A stretch of 64,000 nt of DNA from Persicirhabdus sediminis (GCF_016595495.1 NZ_JAENIM010000039.1:292659-356658); one strand, 5' to 3'. Shown: positions 9,700 through 18,874, counted from the stretch's first letter. The notes: generated from the letters alone by a model not told the origin. Translations and numbers: made by a program.

Positions 9700-11224
9700 C
9701 AAAATAGATCTCAGAGATTCGATAGTTGAGCTCGAAGGGGTCAAAGGTGAAGTTTTGCAATCGTTTGTTAATGCTCACTTGCTGGGTGTAAAAAACCACA
9801 GGGATGACTGGCATTTCAGAGGCAAATATATTGGCAATGGCTTGTTTGTGAATCCGCTGCTGCTGATCACCATTGGCCTCGTTTGTCAGTTTCAGGTGTC
9901 GATTGAGTGTGCTTGATGACCAGTTCATGTGGCCCCAGTCGCTGCCGTGGTGGCTGGCACAGTCCTGCTCTAGCAAGGCGAGTGGATCTGCAATGAGCCC
10001 GTAGTTACGAGCAATGAGAGCCATCTCTAGCGAACCATCATGATGTCCATCTGGGATTGAGCTAGAGTTTTCAATGGCGATGTTCACTTTGATGCCAATC
10101 TCTAGCAGTTGTGCCTGGATCGCTGTGGCAATGACTGTGAGCTCTGGCCGGTCAGCGTAGGTCATTAGGGTGATTTCGAATCTAGCATGATCTCGCTTTA
10201 GTAGACCATCGTCGCCCATTTTCCAGCCAGCTTGCTGCATGAGCTCTTTGGCTTTAGTTAGATCTCTTTTTGTTTGCGGGCTATGTTTGAGATGCCAGCT
10301 GGCTAATGCAGGTGGGAATAGCTGATAGGCTTCAGCGCCTTTGGTTCTGGTGATGTGCTCAGCAATGCCAGTGCGGTCAATAGCTAGACTGATAGCCATG
10401 CGCGTATTTGGCTGATTTAGAAATCGATGATCATTATTCAGCTTGATGACCACTGTTCTCGGAATGGAGCCGGTGTGGATGTTCAAGTGTGGAGAGTTTG
10501 CCAATAGTTGCTGGCTAGCTGGGTCCAGCGTATAGGCGAGGTCTGCTTGACCGCTCTGCGATTGCAACGAGCGACTCTCTGCACGGTGACCTGTGAGGTA
10601 TTGGACATGTGGAATGTTAGCTGGTTCGCTCCAGTATTGGTCAAACTTCGATAGATGAATTTTGTGTGGAGGTGCAATCAATGTTGGTCGGTAGGGGCCA
10701 GTTCCTATCAGAAATGAATTTTCTCTATGATGGTTAGGATCTGTAATGGTAATGGCTGCAGAGTAATGCGCTAACACCGCTGGAAGAGCGCTGTATTTGT
10801 GTTCTAGCTGAACAACAAGTCTATCATTACCTTCAGCATAAATCTTACTGATAGGAGTTGTCTGGAGCACGCCTGGCTTTGTCATCGCTTCAAGCAATGC
10901 GTGCTGAACGTGGTCCGCTGTCATTATGGTGCCATCGTGAAAATGGACGTTCTGGCGAATTTGAAAAGTCCACCTTAGCCCATCAGCTGACTCGGACCAG
11001 TCCGTGGCTAACATAGGAGTGATTTCACCATTTGGCGCTACCCCGCATAAGGTTTCGACTACCTGAAGTCGCGTGTATAGGTAACCGTCTTTTGATAAAT
11101 CCTGGCTGGTGAACTCAAACGGGCCGTTGATTCGCAAAGTTGTGGATTTATCGACGACGTTAAAATTGGCAACTAGCCACCAGAGCAAGCATAAGCTGAG
11201 ACTAATTAACGATAGCTTTGACAT
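9683..11224 (-). CDS. ABC transporter solute-binding protein, family 5
   Basis: 513 residues, first gene of the operon. It follows the SBP_bac_5 plan: ETLCGVAPNGEITPMLATDW near the start, a FHDGTIMTADHV segment near residue 95-110, and the late LLEIGIKVNI region. It binds a peptide, nickel chelate or similar ligand outside the inner membrane. The N-terminus is a hydrophobic helix with no usable lipobox Cys and no clear signal-peptidase site, so it may stay membrane-anchored. No ligand can be assigned from sequence by eye. Confidence 0.88.
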   Translation of the reverse strand: MSKLSLISLSLCLLWWLVANFNVVDKSTTLRINGPFEFTSQDLSKDGYLYTRLQVVETLCGVAPNGEITPMLATDWSESADGLRWTFQIRQNVHFHDGTIMTADHVQHALLEAMTKPGVLQTTPISKIYAEGNDRLVVQLEHKYSALPAVLAHYSAAITITDPNHHRENSFLIGTGPYRPTLIAPPHKIHLSKFDQYWSEPANIPHVQYLTGHRAESRSLQSQSGQADLAYTLDPASQQLLANSPHLNIHTGSIPRTVVIKLNNDHRFLNQPNTRMAISLAIDRTGIAEHITRTKGAEAYQLFPPALASWHLKHSPQTKRDLTKAKELMQQAGWKMGDDGLLKRDHARFEITLMTYADRPELTVIATAIQAQLLEIGIKVNIAIENSSSIPDGHHDGSLEMALIARNYGLIADPLALLEQDCASHHGSDWGHMNWSSSTLNRHLKLTNEANGDQQQRIHKQAIANIFASEMPVIPVVFYTQQVSINKRLQNFTFDPFELNYRISEIYFDDNND

Positions 11225-11336
11225 CGATTAGATTTTGTAACGACAAAAGATAGCGAGTGCATGCTCTAAGTATATCGTCATTAGTCGAATCTAATGGTCT
11301 GTAAAATAAGAGTGGTTCGTTTGTTTTAAAGTGAGC

Positions 11337-12176
11337 TTACGGCTCATGAGTGACTTGCTCACTAATAAATCCAAGTTGAACCAAGAATAGGTCCATGCAG
11401 TTGAGGCATTGTTCGAAGTGCTGTTGGTTTACGTTGAAGTTGAAAAAACTATGCGTAGCATTCTCAAACTCAATTAGATCGCAAATATTGCGTTTGGATT
11501 TCATCAGCTGGGTGAATTTCTTCACGTGCGTGATAGGAGCGACGACGTCTAACTTTCCATGGAAAAACAACGATGGTGGTAGCTTGCGGCGAATCCACTC
11601 AGATGGACTGGTTTTATAAGCAAAGCGACCCTTGGGGAATTTTTTATAACAGACACCTGAATGCGTGGTATCGACAATAGCGCTGAATAGGATCATTGCC
11701 TGTGGTTCTGTAGATGGCACGCCTTCACCTGATGGAGGCGGCAACATGGCTAGATCCAGCGCGAGGTGGGCACCTGATCCCGCGCCAACGGCAACCACTT
11801 TTTCTGGGTCAGCGCCAAGCACAGCTGCATTTCTGCGCAGCCAGATCATGGCGGCGCGTGCATCTTCGATAGCTTCTAGCGGAGATGTTTGATGGGTGTC
11901 TTCTAGCCGATATTCTACGACGCCAGCGATCATGCCCTGCATGGATAGATGCAGACATTGCGGGACAAATTGTGTGATCATCGGTTTGTCCCACTGGCCA
12001 CCGTGGAAAAATAAGGCGCTGGCTCGTTGGTCTGAGCTCTGGTGGTTATCAGGAAAAAATAGATGAACCTTGAGCTCGCCGTGTGCAGTTTTGTGATACA
12101 CAAAGCTCTGCGAATCCTTGAGGAGGTCGCTTGTGCGTGCTGGACTGATAGGATGGGCTTTGCTGAGGTGGTTCAT
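11337..12176 (-). CDS. Alpha/beta-hydrolase, esterase/acetylxylan-esterase-like
   Basis: 279 residues with no signal peptide. Oxyanion motif FFHGGQW, nucleophile elbow GAGSGAH (Ser about residue 137), acid region KLDVVAPITHV, and catalytic histidine in ATHSFF. This is the BD-FAE/HSL-like esterase layout, so it should hydrolyse a small ester such as acetylated sugar or carboxyl ester in the cytoplasm. It is divergent from the exported protein at 12282 with about 105 bp between. The true substrate is unknown. Confidence 0.82.
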   Translation of the reverse strand: MNHLSKAHPISPARTSDLLKDSQSFVYHKTAHGELKVHLFFPDNHQSSDQRASALFFHGGQWDKPMITQFVPQCLHLSMQGMIAGVVEYRLEDTHQTSPLEAIEDARAAMIWLRRNAAVLGADPEKVVAVGAGSGAHLALDLAMLPPPSGEGVPSTEPQAMILFSAIVDTTHSGVCYKKFPKGRFAYKTSPSEWIRRKLPPSLFFHGKLDVVAPITHVKKFTQLMKSKRNICDLIEFENATHSFFNFNVNQQHFEQCLNCMDLFLVQLGFISEQVTHEP

Positions 12177-12281
12177 GACAAATTGTGCGATATGGGGAGC
12201 GCTGCGCGATCATTCATCCAGCTGACCAAGATGTCTACGAAAAATGATTGCAGGACGCGGCAATAATTGGGACAAGCATGT

Positions 12282-13175
12282 ATGCAAATTTTCCGACTCC
12301 TTCTCTGTCTGTTGATGATGAATTTCTTACTACCGTCTTCGGCCAGTGCTGATGATGCTAAGTTGGCCAATGGTTTGTCTCAAGTCTATCAAACTTGGCG
12401 CCAGGCAATGGTGAATAAAAACTATAATCAATGGCGTGCGGTTACTTCTAGCAGTCGTCAGGTTAGTGTGCAAAACCGTCTTGTTTCTGAGAAGAAGCCA
12501 TTTCCTCAGGCATTGTTTGCGCTTCCAGCGGCGCCTCCAGCTGTCGATCAGATGAAGTTGATAGAGGTTAACCAGCGAGGTTCTACCGCCAAGGCAGTGT
12601 ACTTTGGCAAAGCCGATTTTGGTGGCGCAATCGACCCGCATAACAACCTGCTAGTGATTTCTTATCTAGCTGAAGGTGGTCGTTGGCGCTACGATGGTCT
12701 TGAGATTGTTAACCTCAGCCAGCTCAAAGATGTGCGTAGCCAGCTAGAAAAAGGTGATCTGAGCTACGTTCAAGGTGAGGCATTTCAGGCTGATGGTAAA
12801 ATGCCGCAGCGTCAGATTCCAGTGACGGGTGCTAAGTATATCGCCAAAGTTTATGCCTATTGTCCTGGCCGTGAAATTCAGGCGCAAGTGAACCGCATCA
12901 GCCGTCACAACTTCCAGGACATCATGCATTCTGAGGTGATCATTGGTGGCGCTAAAGATGGTCGCAATGAAATTAGCTTTGCTATCAAAGCGCTGCCGGG
13001 TGCGCAGGGGAATGAAGAAATGGCCCTGCGAGTTTATCTATTTTCACAAGTAGAGGGAGTGAAGCCTATCAAGGTATTTGAATATCAGTTAGCCAAAGGT
13101 GAAGTGGCCAAGCCTCATGGGACAGAATCATTTGTAGTCACTGCTGATCACGTGCGCCAGTTGATGGGCCGTTAG
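12282..13175 (+). CDS. Exported protein of unknown function
   Basis: I prefer the second ATG, at 12282, since it gives a clean signal peptide (MQIFRLLLCLLMMNFLLPSSASA). The mature ~275 residues start with a helical segment (LSQVYQTWRQAMVNKNYNQW) resembling the opening of NTF2/DUF-type folds where conserved residues describe a worker treated in a time step, and then beta-rich sequence with PVTGAKYIAKVYAYCPGREIQAQVNR. I recognise no family. Ends just before a strong terminator, so it is a monocistron. Function cannot be named. Confidence 0.7.
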   Translation: MQIFRLLLCLLMMNFLLPSSASADDAKLANGLSQVYQTWRQAMVNKNYNQWRAVTSSSRQVSVQNRLVSEKKPFPQALFALPAAPPAVDQMKLIEVNQRGSTAKAVYFGKADFGGAIDPHNNLLVISYLAEGGRWRYDGLEIVNLSQLKDVRSQLEKGDLSYVQGEAFQADGKMPQRQIPVTGAKYIAKVYAYCPGREIQAQVNRISRHNFQDIMHSEVIIGGAKDGRNEISFAIKALPGAQGNEEMALRVYLFSQVEGVKPIKVFEYQLAKGEVAKPHGTESFVVTADHVRQLMGR

Positions 13176-13212
13176 GTTGATGAAGTATTAATTCTCCAGC
13201 GCTTGGCTGGAC

Positions 13213-13256
13213 AAAAAAGAACCAGCTAGAGCATATCTAGCTGGTTCCTTTTTTTT
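13213..13256. terminator. Bidirectional hairpin terminator
   Basis: Stem GAACCAGCTAGA / TCTAGCTGGTTC (13219-13230 and 13236-13247), loop GCATA, with an A-run before and an eight-plus T-run after. It separates converging genes at 13175 and 13277. A degenerate relative of the same hairpin sits at about 47759-47784. Confidence 0.9.
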
Positions 13257-13276
13257 GTTATGAAAATGCTAGGCGC

Positions 13277-13609
13277 TTAGAATTTAAATCCGTTGAGGAT
13301 AAATTTGATCAGCAGGATAGAGCCGATAGTGCCCATTAGTAGTCCAAAGAAGGCGCGGCCCATGCCATGTTTGCGATTGCCAGTTCGCTTGCTCTTGTTG
13401 ATATCTTGGATGGCTAAAATTGAGGTGATGAAGGCTAATGGAGCAGGAAAGAGCGCTAGGCTTAAGAGGCCAAGGTAGCCAGCTGCGATCGCCCAGCCTG
13501 AACGACCGACGGGGAGAAGCATGCGTACGCCTGCTTGGTCGCCGAGGTTAGATGTTGGCATTTCTTCTGGGCTTGCTGCGGTGGTGGGTGATTGGTAAGG
13601 GTCTGACAT
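13277..13609 (-). CDS. Small membrane protein, DUF4190-like
   Basis: 110 residues. A polar Pro/Ser-rich N-terminus (DPYQSPTTAASPEEMP) precedes two membrane helices around residues 37-65 and 85-108, joined by a basic loop with GNRKHGMGRA. The pattern WAIAAGYLGLLSL...ILAIQDINKSK...GRAFFGLLMGTIG is the DUF4190 arrangement seen in many PVC and actinobacterial small membrane proteins. No known biochemical role. Upstream lies ileS with its own terminator, so it has its own promoter. Confidence 0.75.
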   Translation of the reverse strand: MSDPYQSPTTAASPEEMPTSNLGDQAGVRMLLPVGRSGWAIAAGYLGLLSLALFPAPLAFITSILAIQDINKSKRTGNRKHGMGRAFFGLLMGTIGSILLIKFILNGFKF

Positions 13610-13701
13610 AATTTGCGCCTCCTGTTACTAACATGCTTTCAGTTATGCAAGTGTCGTTTTGTTATTTAATGTCAGTATTTTAAGCCAGCTGGAAAACAAA
13701 A

Positions 13702-13735
13702 CTGGCCACTCCGGTGATGGAGTGGCCAGCTAGAT
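13702..13735 (-). terminator. Terminator after ileS
   Basis: An 11-bp perfect stem CTGGCCACTCC / GGAGTGGCCAG (13702-13712, 13719-13729) followed on the minus strand by TTTTGTTTTCC. It lies just beyond the ileS stop. Confidence 0.8.
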
Positions 13736-13754
13736 AAGTTTGTAGTGGGGAGTA

Positions 13755-16520
13755 TTACAGAGCGGCTTCGCAGCGTTCGCAGAGCACGTCTTTGATTGGC
13801 TCGTAGCGGCGGCAGCGTGGGCACATGCAGAACTCAGTTTTCTTCGCTGTAGCGACGGCTTCATCAGCTGTATCTAGCTGGAGGCCGGCGATGATGAAGA
13901 ACTCAGTAGCGAAGTCGCGGTCTTCTAGCAGGCTACGGCAGCTGTGATCTGCTGGCAGGCTGAGAGTGACGTCAGCTTCGTTATTTTTGTTGAATGCTTT
14001 GGCTTGGATTTGCTCTTCGATGGCAGTCTGGATGATGCCGCGAAGGTTGAGCAGCTCAGTGACTTTTTCACTAACTTCTGATGGCGCCCATTCTTCTTTA
14101 GCTGTTGGGAAGTCCTGTTGGTGAACGGATCCTTCGAATCCAGCGTGCTCCCATGCCTCGTCAGTGGTGTAGGCGAGGATTGGTGCGAGCAGTCTAGCAA
14201 GTGAGCTGAAGACTTCGTGCATGACAGTCTGAGTGGCGCGGCGGCGCACGCTGTCGGCTGAGTCACAGTACATGCGATCTTTGGTGGCATCGATGTAGAT
14301 GGCTGATAGGTCGTTAGCGCAGAACTGGTTGAGGGTGTTGAATACCTTGCGGAATTCAAATGCCTCGTAGGCTTTGGCGCATTCGCCAATCACACCGTGC
14401 AGTTGCTCAAGCACCCATTGATCGAGCAATGGCATGTCGGCTTTGGCTACGGCGTCAGTAGCTGGATTGAAGCCGTCCATGTTGCCTAGCAGGATGCGCA
14501 GGGTATTGCGCAGGCGGCGGTATGGCTCAGCGATTTGCTTGAAGAGATCTTCACCAAATGGCACTTCTGTTTGCCAGTCAACGCTGGATACCCAGAGGCG
14601 AACGATATCGGCGCCGTACTTGTTATAGTAGTAGGCGGCATCAATTGGTTTGCCTGACTTTTCAGCTTCTGATTTGGATAACTTGGTTGACTCACCGTTA
14701 GTTTTGCCAGCCTTCTTCGCTTTGAGTTTGTCTTGATCGACAACAAACCCGTGAGTGAGTACGGCTTTGTATGGAGCGGCATCACGAGCGCCAACAGAGA
14801 GCATGAGCGATGACTGGAACCAGCCACGGTGTTGGTCAGTAGCTTCCAGATAGAGATCAGCTGGACCTTCTAACTCAGGGCGGCGGTCGACCACTGCAAC
14901 AGATGATGATCCGGAGTCAATCCAGACGTCGAGAGTGTCGCGGCATTTTTTGTAAGTTTTTGGTAGGCCAAGGCGTTCGCAAAGTTCTTCGTCAGTTTTT
15001 TCGAACCAGATGTTGGATCCTTCTGACTCGATGAGAGCGGCGATGTTTCTAGCGAGCTCGGCATCGATGACGGCTTCACCATTGTCATCAAAGAACACAG
15101 GAACAGGAACGCCCCATGTACGCTGACGAGAAACGCACCAGTCTGGGCGAGCTTCTACGGTGCCGTGGATGCGGTTGCGTCCCCAGCTAGGTAGCCAGTT
15201 TACTTTGTCGATTTCTTCCAGAGCTTTTTCGCGCAGGCCATCTAGCGAGATGAAGAACTGCTCGACGGCGCGGAAGATGATAGGTGTTTTTGAACGCCAG
15301 CAATGTGGGTAGCTGTGAGTGATGGTTTCTTTGCCTAGCAGGTGGCCTTTGCCAGCTAGGATTTTGATGATAGGCACGTTGCAGTCAAACACGTGCTCGC
15401 CAACAAACTCAGGGATGCCCACTTCTTCAGTGAACTTACCTTCATCATCAACTGGAGAAAGGACGCCGAGACCATTTTGCTGGCCAGCAACGTAGTCATC
15501 AGCACCGTGACCCGGAGCGATGTGAACTGCGCCAGTACCGGTTTCAGTAGTGACGAAATTCGCATTGATCACCTTGGAGGTGCGATTGATAAATGGATGT
15601 TGCGCTTCGAGGCCTTCGAAGGCTGAACCTTTAACTTCCTGAAGTTTGTTTTTCAGCACAAAACCAGTTTTGTCAGCGAACTGCTCGAGCAGGTCTTTAG
15701 CGATGACAAACTTTTTGCTGACAGTTTGCTCGTTGGCAGTTTTTTCAAACTCACCGACGACGTAGTCGAAAAGCGGGTGCACGGCGATGCCGAGGTTAGC
15801 TGGCAATGTCCACGGTGTGGTGGTCCAGATGGCCATGGAGACACCTTCGCCAAATTGATCACTGAGCAGCGGAAATTCAACAAAGAGAGTGATGGATTTT
15901 TTGTCCATGTACTCAACTTCAGCTTCAGCCAGCGCTGTGTGCGCGCCGTATGACCACTGCACAGGTTTCTTGCTCTGGTAGACGTTGCCTTTGTCGATCA
16001 AGGCTGCGAATGTGCGCACGATGTCTGCCTCGTAGGCTGGGTCGAGCGTGAGGTATGGGTTTTCCCAATCACCAAAAACACCGAGACGGCGGAATGATGA
16101 TTTTTGGGTTTCGATCCATCCTTTGGCAAAATCCACACAGCGGCGGCGGATCTCAGCTGGCTCGAGGTCACGAGCGGCTTGTACGACTTTAAATTCGATT
16201 GGCAGACCGTGGCAATCCCAGCCAGGAATGAATGGAGTTTCAAATCCAGCCATGGTCTTGGATTTCAGCACGAGATCCTTGAGCACTTTGTTGAGCGCTG
16301 TTCCCATGTGCACGTCACCATTGGCAAATGGCGGGCCGTCATGCAGAATGTAGCGAGGTGCCTTCTCGTCAATACGACGCTTCTGAATCTTCGTATAGAG
16401 GTGGTTTCGCTCCCATTTATCGAGTCGTTTAGGCTCGTTTTTGACGAGGTCGCCGCGCATCGGAAATGTGGTATGCGGCAGGCTCAGCGTATCCTTGTAG
16501 TTGCTACTGTTGGCGCTCAT
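13755..16520 (-). CDS. ileS: Isoleucine-tRNA ligase
   Basis: 921 residues, the bacterial class IleRS length. The HIGH-type signature is at residues 68-73 (GDVHMG, after DGPPFAN), the editing-domain region follows (TTPWTLPANLGIAVHP, GTGAVHIAPGHGADD), the KMSKS loop is KLSKS about residue 610, and the C-terminus has a zinc-binding CPRCRR...CERC module typical of bacterial IleRS. It charges tRNA-Ile with isoleucine and edits valine. Monocistronic, with its own downstream terminator; I see no T-box leader upstream. Confidence 0.98.
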   Translation of the reverse strand: MSANSSNYKDTLSLPHTTFPMRGDLVKNEPKRLDKWERNHLYTKIQKRRIDEKAPRYILHDGPPFANGDVHMGTALNKVLKDLVLKSKTMAGFETPFIPGWDCHGLPIEFKVVQAARDLEPAEIRRRCVDFAKGWIETQKSSFRRLGVFGDWENPYLTLDPAYEADIVRTFAALIDKGNVYQSKKPVQWSYGAHTALAEAEVEYMDKKSITLFVEFPLLSDQFGEGVSMAIWTTTPWTLPANLGIAVHPLFDYVVGEFEKTANEQTVSKKFVIAKDLLEQFADKTGFVLKNKLQEVKGSAFEGLEAQHPFINRTSKVINANFVTTETGTGAVHIAPGHGADDYVAGQQNGLGVLSPVDDEGKFTEEVGIPEFVGEHVFDCNVPIIKILAGKGHLLGKETITHSYPHCWRSKTPIIFRAVEQFFISLDGLREKALEEIDKVNWLPSWGRNRIHGTVEARPDWCVSRQRTWGVPVPVFFDDNGEAVIDAELARNIAALIESEGSNIWFEKTDEELCERLGLPKTYKKCRDTLDVWIDSGSSSVAVVDRRPELEGPADLYLEATDQHRGWFQSSLMLSVGARDAAPYKAVLTHGFVVDQDKLKAKKAGKTNGESTKLSKSEAEKSGKPIDAAYYYNKYGADIVRLWVSSVDWQTEVPFGEDLFKQIAEPYRRLRNTLRILLGNMDGFNPATDAVAKADMPLLDQWVLEQLHGVIGECAKAYEAFEFRKVFNTLNQFCANDLSAIYIDATKDRMYCDSADSVRRRATQTVMHEVFSSLARLLAPILAYTTDEAWEHAGFEGSVHQQDFPTAKEEWAPSEVSEKVTELLNLRGIIQTAIEEQIQAKAFNKNNEADVTLSLPADHSCRSLLEDRDFATEFFIIAGLQLDTADEAVATAKKTEFCMCPRCRRYEPIKDVLCERCEAAL

Positions 16521-16998
16521 GATCTTAGACCGCGGACGCTAGGCAATGTGCAGGTCAGGGTCAATCGTATTTAAGTTGCAAGGTGGAAGTTTTGCTCACC
16601 TAGTCCACTTGGTGGGTTGGGAAAATTCAGTGGTAAACGAGAAATAGCAGCCATTGTGGGTGGTATGTGGCGTGATCACTGGGCAAAAAATTTGAGTTTT
16701 TTGGCCATTGTTTGCCATGCCGCTGGCTGAGGGGAATAGGGGAGATTTTTTCCATCTCAGTTGCGGTGAAATGTAAGTCGTCTGGGGTAGCAATTTTTAA
16801 TCATTGATGAGGTGGTGAGTATGATTTTTCCACCACAGCTGGAAATCTAAGCATGATGAATCATTCAACAATTTATCGACATCTAACCCAATTTATTATT
16901 TGTTGGTTTTTGGTTGGCCGCGCGCTCGTTATTTTAGCAAAAAAAATAGCTGCGAAATTATAACAGCCAAAATTAGTTTTTATCTACACCCTAACTTT
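16521..16998. other. Intergenic gap between ileS and receiver gene
   Basis: 478 bases between two divergently read genes. I see no convincing ORF, RNA or T-box features. It contains one CACAGCTGG copy of the iterated motif (about 16835) and an AT-rich stretch near 16860-16985 that probably holds the promoter for the receiver gene. Confidence 0.5.
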
Positions 16999-17391
16999 AT
17001 GAACCCAATATTAGTAGTAAATGACGACGCCTCTATCCTCTCAAGCATCACACAGTTTTTGAAGGAGGGTGGGTATTTTCACATCGCAGCATCCAGTGGC
17101 GAGCAGGCTTTGACGATGGCGTCTGGTTATGATTTTCAGTTAGCTATCTTAGATCTTAAGTTAGCTGATATGGATGGTGATGATCTCTACAGCAAGTTGA
17201 TCGATGTTGAGTCGCATTACACCTTGCCAGTTGTGGCGTTGATAGATTCATTTGATGGCGCTGAAGTGGCGGTATTAAATCGTCTGGTAACTAAGGGCAT
17301 GGTGACTTTGTTGCCCAAGCCGCTTGATTTTGCCCGCTTGCAGGAGGTGATGAGTCAGTTTGGTGTGAAGCCAAAGTGTGAGCTCGTTTAG
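16999..17391 (+). CDS. Stand-alone response-regulator receiver protein
   Basis: 130 residues from ATG 16999; a longer frame upstream has no support. It is a single receiver domain with acidic pair D9/D10, phospho-acceptor D52 (AILDLKLADMDG) and conserved K107 (PKPLD). The Thr/Ser expected at the end of beta-4 is Ile82 (LPVVALIDS), so the usual conformational switch may be altered. No output domain and no neighbouring kinase, so it may act in a phosphorelay or by protein contact. It is followed by REP and minisatellite DNA. Confidence 0.82.
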   Translation: MNPILVVNDDASILSSITQFLKEGGYFHIAASSGEQALTMASGYDFQLAILDLKLADMDGDDLYSKLIDVESHYTLPVVALIDSFDGAEVAVLNRLVTKGMVTLLPKPLDFARLQEVMSQFGVKPKCELV

Positions 17392-17422
17392 AGATGATTT
17401 TTTGTCTAGCTGACTGATCTGT

Positions 17423-17540
17423 TTCGCCCCTTCAGGGCTAGATATCATTTTGCATTGTCACCTAGGGTTGCGTTGTGCCTTCGGCGCTGCCTTACCCTAG
17501 GCTAGTCTGTTGTTCGCCTTCGGCGATATGTTGAGCCCTA
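17423..17540. repeat. REP-like palindromic element, copy 1
   Basis: Begins CGCCCCTTCAGGGCTAG, then a long inverted pair CCTAGGG (17461-17467) / CCCTAGG (17495-17501) enclosing GCCTTCGGC, a second GCCTTCGGC hairpin near 17517, and closes with AGCCCTAG, which inversely matches AGGGCT at 17434-17439. The same blocks occur at 51883-51985. This is the layout of REP/BIME elements mobilised by RAYT transposases; no such transposase is in the window. Confidence 0.7.
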
Positions 17541-17824
17541 GCTGGAGCTTCTGGCTGGGTTTTCTAGCTGGGTTTTCTAGCTGGGTTTTCTAGCTGGGTT
17601 TTCTAGCTGGGTTTTCTAGCTGGGGTTTTCTAGCTGGGTTTTCTGGCTGGGTTTTCTGGCTGGGTTTTCTGGCTGGGGTTTCTAGCTGGGGTTTCTAGCT
17701 GGGGTTTCTAGCTGGGGTTTCTAGCTGGGGTTTCTAGCTGGGGTTTCTGGCTGGGGTTTCTGGCTGGGTTTTCTGGCTGGGTTTTCTGGCTGGGGTTTCT
17801 GGCTGGGGTTTCTGGCTGGAGTTT
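17538..17824. repeat. Minisatellite, 22 tandem copies of a 13-bp unit
   Basis: Counting base by base, 22 units of consensus CTRGCTGGGKTTT run head-to-tail with period 13; one unit (17616-17629) has an extra G and is 14 bp. Terminal units differ (GGAGCTT first, GGAGTTT last) while inner ones fall into blocks of CTAG/GGGTTTT, CTAG/GGGGTTT and CTGG types. There are no spacers, so it is not CRISPR. The unit contains the AGCTGG core iterated elsewhere in the window. Confidence 0.95.
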
Positions 17825-17937
17825 GTGATGGCGTATTTTTTGCACTTGAGGGTGGTTAAAATTGTTAATGCGCTTAGTTTGATCTGAATAATCACAGAGC
17901 CCTGAACTTCGTTAGGGTGGAATTTAAATAATAAATG

Positions 17938-18819
17938 ATGAAAGCAAGGATTGGAATAGTTGGGGCGGGTAGAATGGGTGCTAACATGGCACGTCATCTA
18001 AATGACGAAGGTTACGAGGTGTCTGTTATTTACGATGTGTACCAAAAAGTGGCTGATGATCTGGCTGCGGAGTTAGGTGCTCAGCGTGCTGCGGATTTGC
18101 CAACGGTGACGGCAAATGCGGATGTGGTGCTCACTGTGGTTACTGATGATGCCGCGATGCGTGATATTTTTAAACCAGCTGGCGATACATTATTATGTGG
18201 TGCGCAGGGAGTGACATTCATCAACTGTGCGACCTTGAGTCCAGAGGTGCATATCGAGGTGGCGAATGCAGCCGAGTTAGCTGGGGCCAATACCTTGGAG
18301 GCGGCAATGGCCTCAAGTATTGACCAAGCGAGAAACGGCACGCTCTACCTGATGGTGGGCGGCGATGATGCTGTATTTGCTGAGCACAAGCAGCTGTTGG
18401 ACACGCTCTCGGTGGCGCTGCGATACACGGGCCCTATTGGCTCGGCGGCTAAGGTGAAGGCGCTAGTAAACATGGTAATGAACATGAACACTGCGGCCTT
18501 GGCTGAAGGGTTGGGGCTCGGTGATGCGCTTGGCCTAGATCTAGAGATGCTCTGCGAGGTCTTCTCACAGACAGGCGCTAACTCACGAGTGTTGGAGACT
18601 GATGCGGAGGATATGTTGGGCCGCGATCATGAATGTTATTTTTCAGCCGCTCATGCAGCTAAGGATAGTGGCATCGCCAATAGTCTGGCTAAATCAGCTG
18701 GCGTGGCTGTGCCTTTGTCTGAGGCGACTAAGGCGCAATATGAAAAGTTGATTGCGCTCGGGCGTGGTGAGTTAGATAAATCAGCGGTCTCAGAGCTGAC
18801 TTTTAAAAATAGGGCCTGA
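17938..18819 (+). CDS. 3-hydroxyisobutyrate/tartronate-semialdehyde-type reductase
   Basis: About 293 residues (ATG 17935 or 17938). The Rossmann start GIVGAGRMGANMARHL binds NAD(P); the substrate loop is FINCATLSP; the catalytic lysine is in AKVKALVNMVMN (about residue 171). This is the beta-hydroxyacid dehydrogenase family (HIBADH, GarR, Gnd-related). Substrate cannot be fixed by eye: 3-hydroxyisobutyrate, tartronate semialdehyde or succinate semialdehyde are all possible. It follows the minisatellite at about 110 bp, so the array may sit in its upstream region. Confidence 0.88.
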   Translation: MKARIGIVGAGRMGANMARHLNDEGYEVSVIYDVYQKVADDLAAELGAQRAADLPTVTANADVVLTVVTDDAAMRDIFKPAGDTLLCGAQGVTFINCATLSPEVHIEVANAAELAGANTLEAAMASSIDQARNGTLYLMVGGDDAVFAEHKQLLDTLSVALRYTGPIGSAAKVKALVNMVMNMNTAALAEGLGLGDALGLDLEMLCEVFSQTGANSRVLETDAEDMLGRDHECYFSAAHAAKDSGIANSLAKSAGVAVPLSEATKAQYEKLIALGRGELDKSAVSELTFKNRA

Positions 18820-18874
18820 TAGGCTGGCTCTCTGCTGTTAGCGAGAGGAGGGGGAGTGGGGGAATTTTTTCTGA

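Noticed and set aside
16521-16998. T-box leader upstream of ileS
   Set aside because: No T-box consensus (TGGNACCGCG-like) or terminator found in the correct orientation.
17538-17824. Possible CRISPR array
   Set aside because: Units are contiguous 13-mers without spacers and no cas genes lie nearby.
17734-17997. Minus-strand ORF running into the minisatellite (repeating PETPARKPSQK)
   Set aside because: The 13-bp array forces a repeated translation; the upstream part has no family match, no RBS and overlaps the divergent start of the dehydrogenase gene.
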